DNA of 15,352 nucleotides from JBKDZR01 sp047971485 (GTDB taxonomy: Bacteria > Pseudomonadota > Alphaproteobacteria > Rhodobacterales > Rhodobacteraceae): NCBI GenBank assembly GCA_047971485.1, contig JBKDZR010000130.1, positions 1 to 15,352 on the forward strand, given 5' to 3'. Numbering within the stretch: position 1 is the first letter of the stretch; each line of letters starts with the position of its first letter. Under the pieces are notes generated by a model, which worked only from the letters and a program-made list of their open reading frames with translations, searched no databases and was not told the DNA's origin. Below, piece by piece: positions 13,456 through 15,352 of this stretch. The position numbers were made by a program, and so were the translations under genes.

Positions 13456-14823
13456 ATGAAGACGCTCTTGCTGGGCCTCTCGGCATCTGCAGCGCTGACC
13501 TCCCCGGCCCTGGCCCAGATGCTGGATCTGGAAAAGGACGAACTGACCTTCGGCTTCATCAAGCTGACCGATATGGCCCCGCTGGCCGTCGCCTATGAGC
13601 AGGGCTATTTCCTGGATGAAGGCCTGTTCGTCACGCTGGAGGCCCAGGCCAACTGGAAGGTTCTGCTGGATGGTGTGATCGACGGGCAGCTGGACGGGGC
13701 CCACATGCTGGCCGGTCAACCTCTGGCAGCGACCATTGGCTATGGCACCCAAGCCCATATCATCACGCCCTTTTCCATGGATCTGAATGGCAATGGCATC
13801 ACCGTGTCCAATGATGTCTGGGCGATGATGAAGCCCAACATCCCGACCATGGCCGATGGCCGCCCGCAGCATCCGATTTCGGCCAGTGCGCTGATGCCGG
13901 TGGTCGATGCCTTCCGTGCCGAGGGCAAGGCCTTTGGCATGGGGATGGTGTTCCCGGTCTCGACCCATAATTACGAACTGCGCTACTGGCTGGCCGCTGG
14001 GGGGCTGAACCCTGGGTATTACGGCCCTGACAATGTTACCGGCCAGATCGGGGCCGATGTCTTTCTGTCCGTCACGCCGCCGCCCCAGATGCCCGCCACG
14101 TTGGAGGCCGGCACGATCTTTGGCTACAGCGTCGGTGAGCCGTGGAACCAGCAGGCGGTGATCAAGGGCATCGGCGTGCCGGTGATCACCGATTACGAGC
14201 TGTGGAAGAACAACCCCGAAAAGGTCTTTGGCCTGTCCTCAGATTTCGCAGAAGCCAACCCCAACACCACCATTGCCGTAACCAAGGCGTTGATCCGGGC
14301 GGCCATGTGGCTGGACGAGAATGACAATGCAAACCGCGCCGAGGCGGTCGAGATCCTGGCCCGGTCCGAATATGTGGGCGCGGATTATGAGGTGATCGCC
14401 AACTCGATGACCGGCACCTTTGAATATGAAAAGGGTGACATTCGCGATGTGCCTGATTTCAATGTCTTCTTCCGCTATAACGCCACCTATCCCTTCTATT
14501 CCGATGCCGTTTGGTACCTGACCCAGATGCGCCGCTGGGGTCAGATCCCCGAGGCCAAGCCCGACAGTTGGTATGATGAGGTCGCCCACGCGGTCTACAA
14601 GCCCGAGATCTACCTGGCTGCCGCCCGGCTGCTGGTCGATGAAGGGCTGGCGCAGGAAGCCGATTTTCCCTGGGACAGCGATGGCTACAAGGCGCCGACC
14701 CCGGGGGCCGATATCATCGACGGCATTGCCTATGACGGGCGGGCACCCAACGCCTATCTCGATAGCCTGCCCATTGGCCTGAAGGGCGACCAGCGTGTGA
14801 CCGGCACCGGTGTCGATGGCTGA
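13456..14823 (+). CDS. nrtA: Nitrate ABC transporter, periplasmic substrate-binding protein
   Basis: A 455-residue NrtA/CmpA-family binding protein. Residues 1-20 form a Sec signal peptide (Lys2, hydrophobic core, cleavage after ALA before Gln21); there is no twin-arginine or lipobox, so it is probably a soluble periplasmic protein. Family stretches: FGFIKLTDMAPLAVAYEQGYF (32-52), QANWKVLLDGVIDGQLDGAHM (64-84), FPVSTHNYELRYWLAAGGLNP (166-186), YSVGEPWNQQA (224-234), and the aromatic FFRYNATYPFYSDAVWY region (338-354). ATG at 13456 has AAAGGG about six bases upstream; the frame stays open back to 13207 through the leader, but no ribosome site or similarity supports an earlier start. Nitrate rather than cyanate or bicarbonate is inferred from nasT-nasS and the antitermination leader. 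The permease gene follows after 36 bases. Confidence 0.92.
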   Translation: MKTLLLGLSASAALTSPALAQMLDLEKDELTFGFIKLTDMAPLAVAYEQGYFLDEGLFVTLEAQANWKVLLDGVIDGQLDGAHMLAGQPLAATIGYGTQAHIITPFSMDLNGNGITVSNDVWAMMKPNIPTMADGRPQHPISASALMPVVDAFRAEGKAFGMGMVFPVSTHNYELRYWLAAGGLNPGYYGPDNVTGQIGADVFLSVTPPPQMPATLEAGTIFGYSVGEPWNQQAVIKGIGVPVITDYELWKNNPEKVFGLSSDFAEANPNTTIAVTKALIRAAMWLDENDNANRAEAVEILARSEYVGADYEVIANSMTGTFEYEKGDIRDVPDFNVFFRYNATYPFYSDAVWYLTQMRRWGQIPEAKPDSWYDEVAHAVYKPEIYLAAARLLVDEGLAQEADFPWDSDGYKAPTPGADIIDGIAYDGRAPNAYLDSLPIGLKGDQRVTGTGVDG

Positions 14824-14859
14824 GCGCTGCCCCTTTCCCCCTGATCCAAGGATTTCGCG

Positions 14860-15352
14860 ATGACCACGATTGACCCAGGATTTTCCACAACCGATGCCGC
14901 CCGCGAGGCCCGCCGCGCCCGTTTGTTCACCCGCATCAACGCCGCTGACAAATGGTTTCAGGTGCTTGGCCTCAGCTGGCTGACCCCGATGATCAAGGCG
15001 GCTGCCGGCGACAACCCCCGTGCCCAGATGTCAGAAATCGGGCGTCTTCTGCTGGTGCCGCTGCTGGCGATCTGTGCCTTTCTGCTGCTTTGGGGAATGC
15101 TGGCGCCCAAGGTGCAGACCTCGCTGGGGGCGGTGCCCGGTCCGGCGGCTGTGTGGTCCGAGGCGCAGACCCTGCATGCCGATGCGATGGCCACGGCGGA
15201 AAAGAAAGCCCGGTTCGAACAGATGGTTGCCCAGCGCAACCAGCGGCTGGTCGATGCCGGTCGCGCCGATGAGGTCAAGACCATCGCCTATACCGGGGCG
15301 CCCAGCTATTATCAGCAGATCTGGACCTCGATCACCACGGTGTTCTTCGGCT
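14860..15352 (+). CDS. nrtB: Nitrate ABC transporter permease, N-terminal part
   Basis: Runs off the right edge after 164 codons. AAGGA lies seven bases before the ATG, 36 bases after the nrtA stop, so the two are co-transcribed. Residues 1-60 are a polar cytoplasmic N-terminus; residues 61-82 (ending LLLWGMLAP) form the first membrane helix; then a periplasmic-type segment, KVQTSLGAVPGPAAVWSEA, with a charged helical stretch (105-140) follows; and the next hydrophobic region is only beginning at the edge. The motif P-x-P-x-x-VW after the first helix is usual for NrtB/CmpB/SsuC-type permeases, but the long first periplasmic region is the variant seen with NrtA-type proteins in proteobacteria. 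The diagnostic EAA loop lies beyond the window. An ATPase gene (nrtC) is expected next. Confidence 0.85.
   Translation, partial: MTTIDPGFSTTDAAREARRARLFTRINAADKWFQVLGLSWLTPMIKAAAGDNPRAQMSEIGRLLLVPLLAICAFLLLWGMLAPKVQTSLGAVPGPAAVWSEAQTLHADAMATAEKKARFEQMVAQRNQRLVDAGRADEVKTIAYTGAPSYYQQIWTSITTVFFG

Overview
The window looks like chromosomal DNA of a high-GC alphaproteobacterium, most likely a member of the Rhodobacterales (Rhodobacter/Paracoccus/Roseobacter group). This rests on gene families and their styles: the long SerA with the alphaproteobacterial type of SerC, a NasT-NasS pair ahead of an NrtA-type transporter, HemE/HemC typical of the group, and a tiny secreted or anchored MKKLTLAA-type protein. 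No tRNA, rRNA, insertion sequence, CRISPR array or phage gene was seen. Gene density is high and codon use looks even throughout, so this reads as core chromosome rather than an island.

Layout. Positions 1-620 hold the 3' end of an L,D-transpeptidase, a 60-residue secreted or membrane-anchored protein and a strong bidirectional terminator. From 690 to 2882 (minus strand) hemE and zapE form a tight two-gene operon. hemC is divergent from hemE and is followed on the plus strand by a class I polyphosphate kinase 2 (3027-4976). On the minus strand from 11100 down to 4982 lie serC, serA, a calcineurin-like phosphoesterase and a soluble hybrid sensor kinase. From 11438 to the right edge, on the plus strand, is a nitrate-assimilation block: nasT, nasS, a regulatory leader, nrtA, and the start of the permease gene.

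How the genes work together. HemC and HemE are consecutive-pathway enzymes of tetrapyrrole synthesis (porphobilinogen to hydroxymethylbilane; uroporphyrinogen III to coproporphyrinogen III). SerC and SerA carry out the first two steps of the phosphorylated serine pathway. NasS (cytoplasmic nitrate sensor) and NasT (ANTAR RNA-binding antiterminator) are translationally coupled. The 261-base gap before nrtA contains what NasT is expected to bind: two short hairpins with six-base loops, both with A at loop position 1 and G at position 4. The second hairpin overlaps the 5' arm of a strong intrinsic terminator. The likely logic is that nitrate frees NasT from NasS, NasT stabilises the two hairpins, the terminator cannot form, and nrtA with the downstream transporter genes is transcribed.

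The most rewarding parts for a second look are that complete sensor/RNA switch, with an extra upstream hairpin and a candidate sigma-54 promoter; the hairpin-bearing serC leader; the serC-serA intercistronic hairpin; and the sensor kinase whose first receiver domain has lost all the usual phosphorylation residues.
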